A stretch of 21,376 bases of DNA from Oehlia diaphana. Lineage: Eukaryota > Glomeromycota > Glomeromycetes > Glomerales > Glomeraceae. A program made the position numbers and the translations under genes. This document shows, in pieces, positions 21,211 to 21,376 of this stretch. Each line of letters opens with the position of its first letter. Positions within the stretch are counted from its first letter, which is position 1. A model generated the notes under the pieces. It searched no databases. It had not been told where the DNA came from and saw nothing but the letters and a program-made list of their open reading frames with translations. The DNA lies in contig QZLH01000927.1 in the NCBI GenBank assembly GCA_003833135.1, forward strand, positions 16,082 to 37,457, read 5' to 3'.

Positions 21211-21376
21211 CTAGTGTTCCGAAAGGGTCGGGTCAAACCCGGGTTATTGACCCGACTCGTATTTAGGGGTCGGGTTGGGGTCGCATGATTTGATGACCCG
21301 TAACCCGCATGAACTCGACCCGACCCGTCGAGTCGAGTTATACCTTTACTTTGACTCGGCGACTCGAATCTTTTTA
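21211..21376. mobile_element. GC-rich transposon end, possibly hAT-like, running off the window
   Basis: An abrupt change to GC-rich sequence starts at CTAGTGTTCCGAAAGG. The following bases are packed with GGGTCGGGT, GACCCG and CGACCCGACCC motifs in both orientations, so the region is largely self-complementary. A start of the type [CT]AGTGTTC with internal GGGTCGGGTC subterminal repeats resembles hAT-family ends. The other end and any target duplication lie outside the window. Confidence 0.45.

Noticed and set aside
1..21376. CRISPR arrays, bacterial operons or prophage
   Set aside because: The introns, transposon types and gene structure are eukaryotic, and no regular repeat-spacer array is present.

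Overview
The window looks like nuclear DNA of an arbuscular mycorrhizal fungus (Glomeromycota, most like Rhizophagus). It is strongly AT-rich. Genes are split by short GT-AG introns of roughly 55-110 bp with TAG/CAG acceptors. Decayed Plavaka and Mutator-like (MULE) transposases are present, together with two copies of an Hsp70-like family of the kind expanded in these fungi. The organism is inferred from these traits and from remembered family resemblance, not from a search.

Layout. Positions 118-1902 (minus) hold a decayed Plavaka-type transposase with its N-terminal C2H2 finger still readable. Positions 1958-2236 are a small inverted-repeat element (MITE) flanked by TAA. Positions 2711-4416 (plus) are a five-exon gene of unknown family whose splicing frame is intact but which is broken by four in-frame stops. 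Positions 4795-5469 (plus) are the C-terminal part of a MULE transposase with four in-frame TGA codons. Positions 5470-10367 are mostly non-coding and contain minisatellite repeats, foldbacks, a possible LTR end and one orphan minus-strand ORF (6481-6849).

Positions 10368-12653 (plus) are the only clearly intact large gene: a six-exon, 617-residue Hsp70-like protein. Positions 12654-15667 show no gene. Positions 15668-16868 (plus) are a decayed multi-exon gene of unknown family. Positions 16869-18465 show no gene. Positions 18608-20105 (minus) are a second, broken Hsp70 copy that shares an intron position with the intact gene. Positions 20211-20620 are a second MITE with perfect 26-bp ends flanked by TA. 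From 21211 to the edge is a GC-rich, GGGTCGGGT-rich element end.

The most interesting point is the intact Hsp70-like protein. It keeps the adenosine pocket and phosphate loops, but the residues equivalent to bovine Hsc70 Lys71, Glu175 and Asp206 are Cys70, Ser174 and Ser205. The broken copy also has non-acidic residues at the latter two sites (Thr and Asn). This suggests a subfamily that binds but may not hydrolyse ATP. A second theme is decay: most in-frame stops in the dead genes are one C-to-T step from Arg (CGA) or Gln (CAA/CAG) codons, as expected if repeats here are mutated by cytosine deamination.
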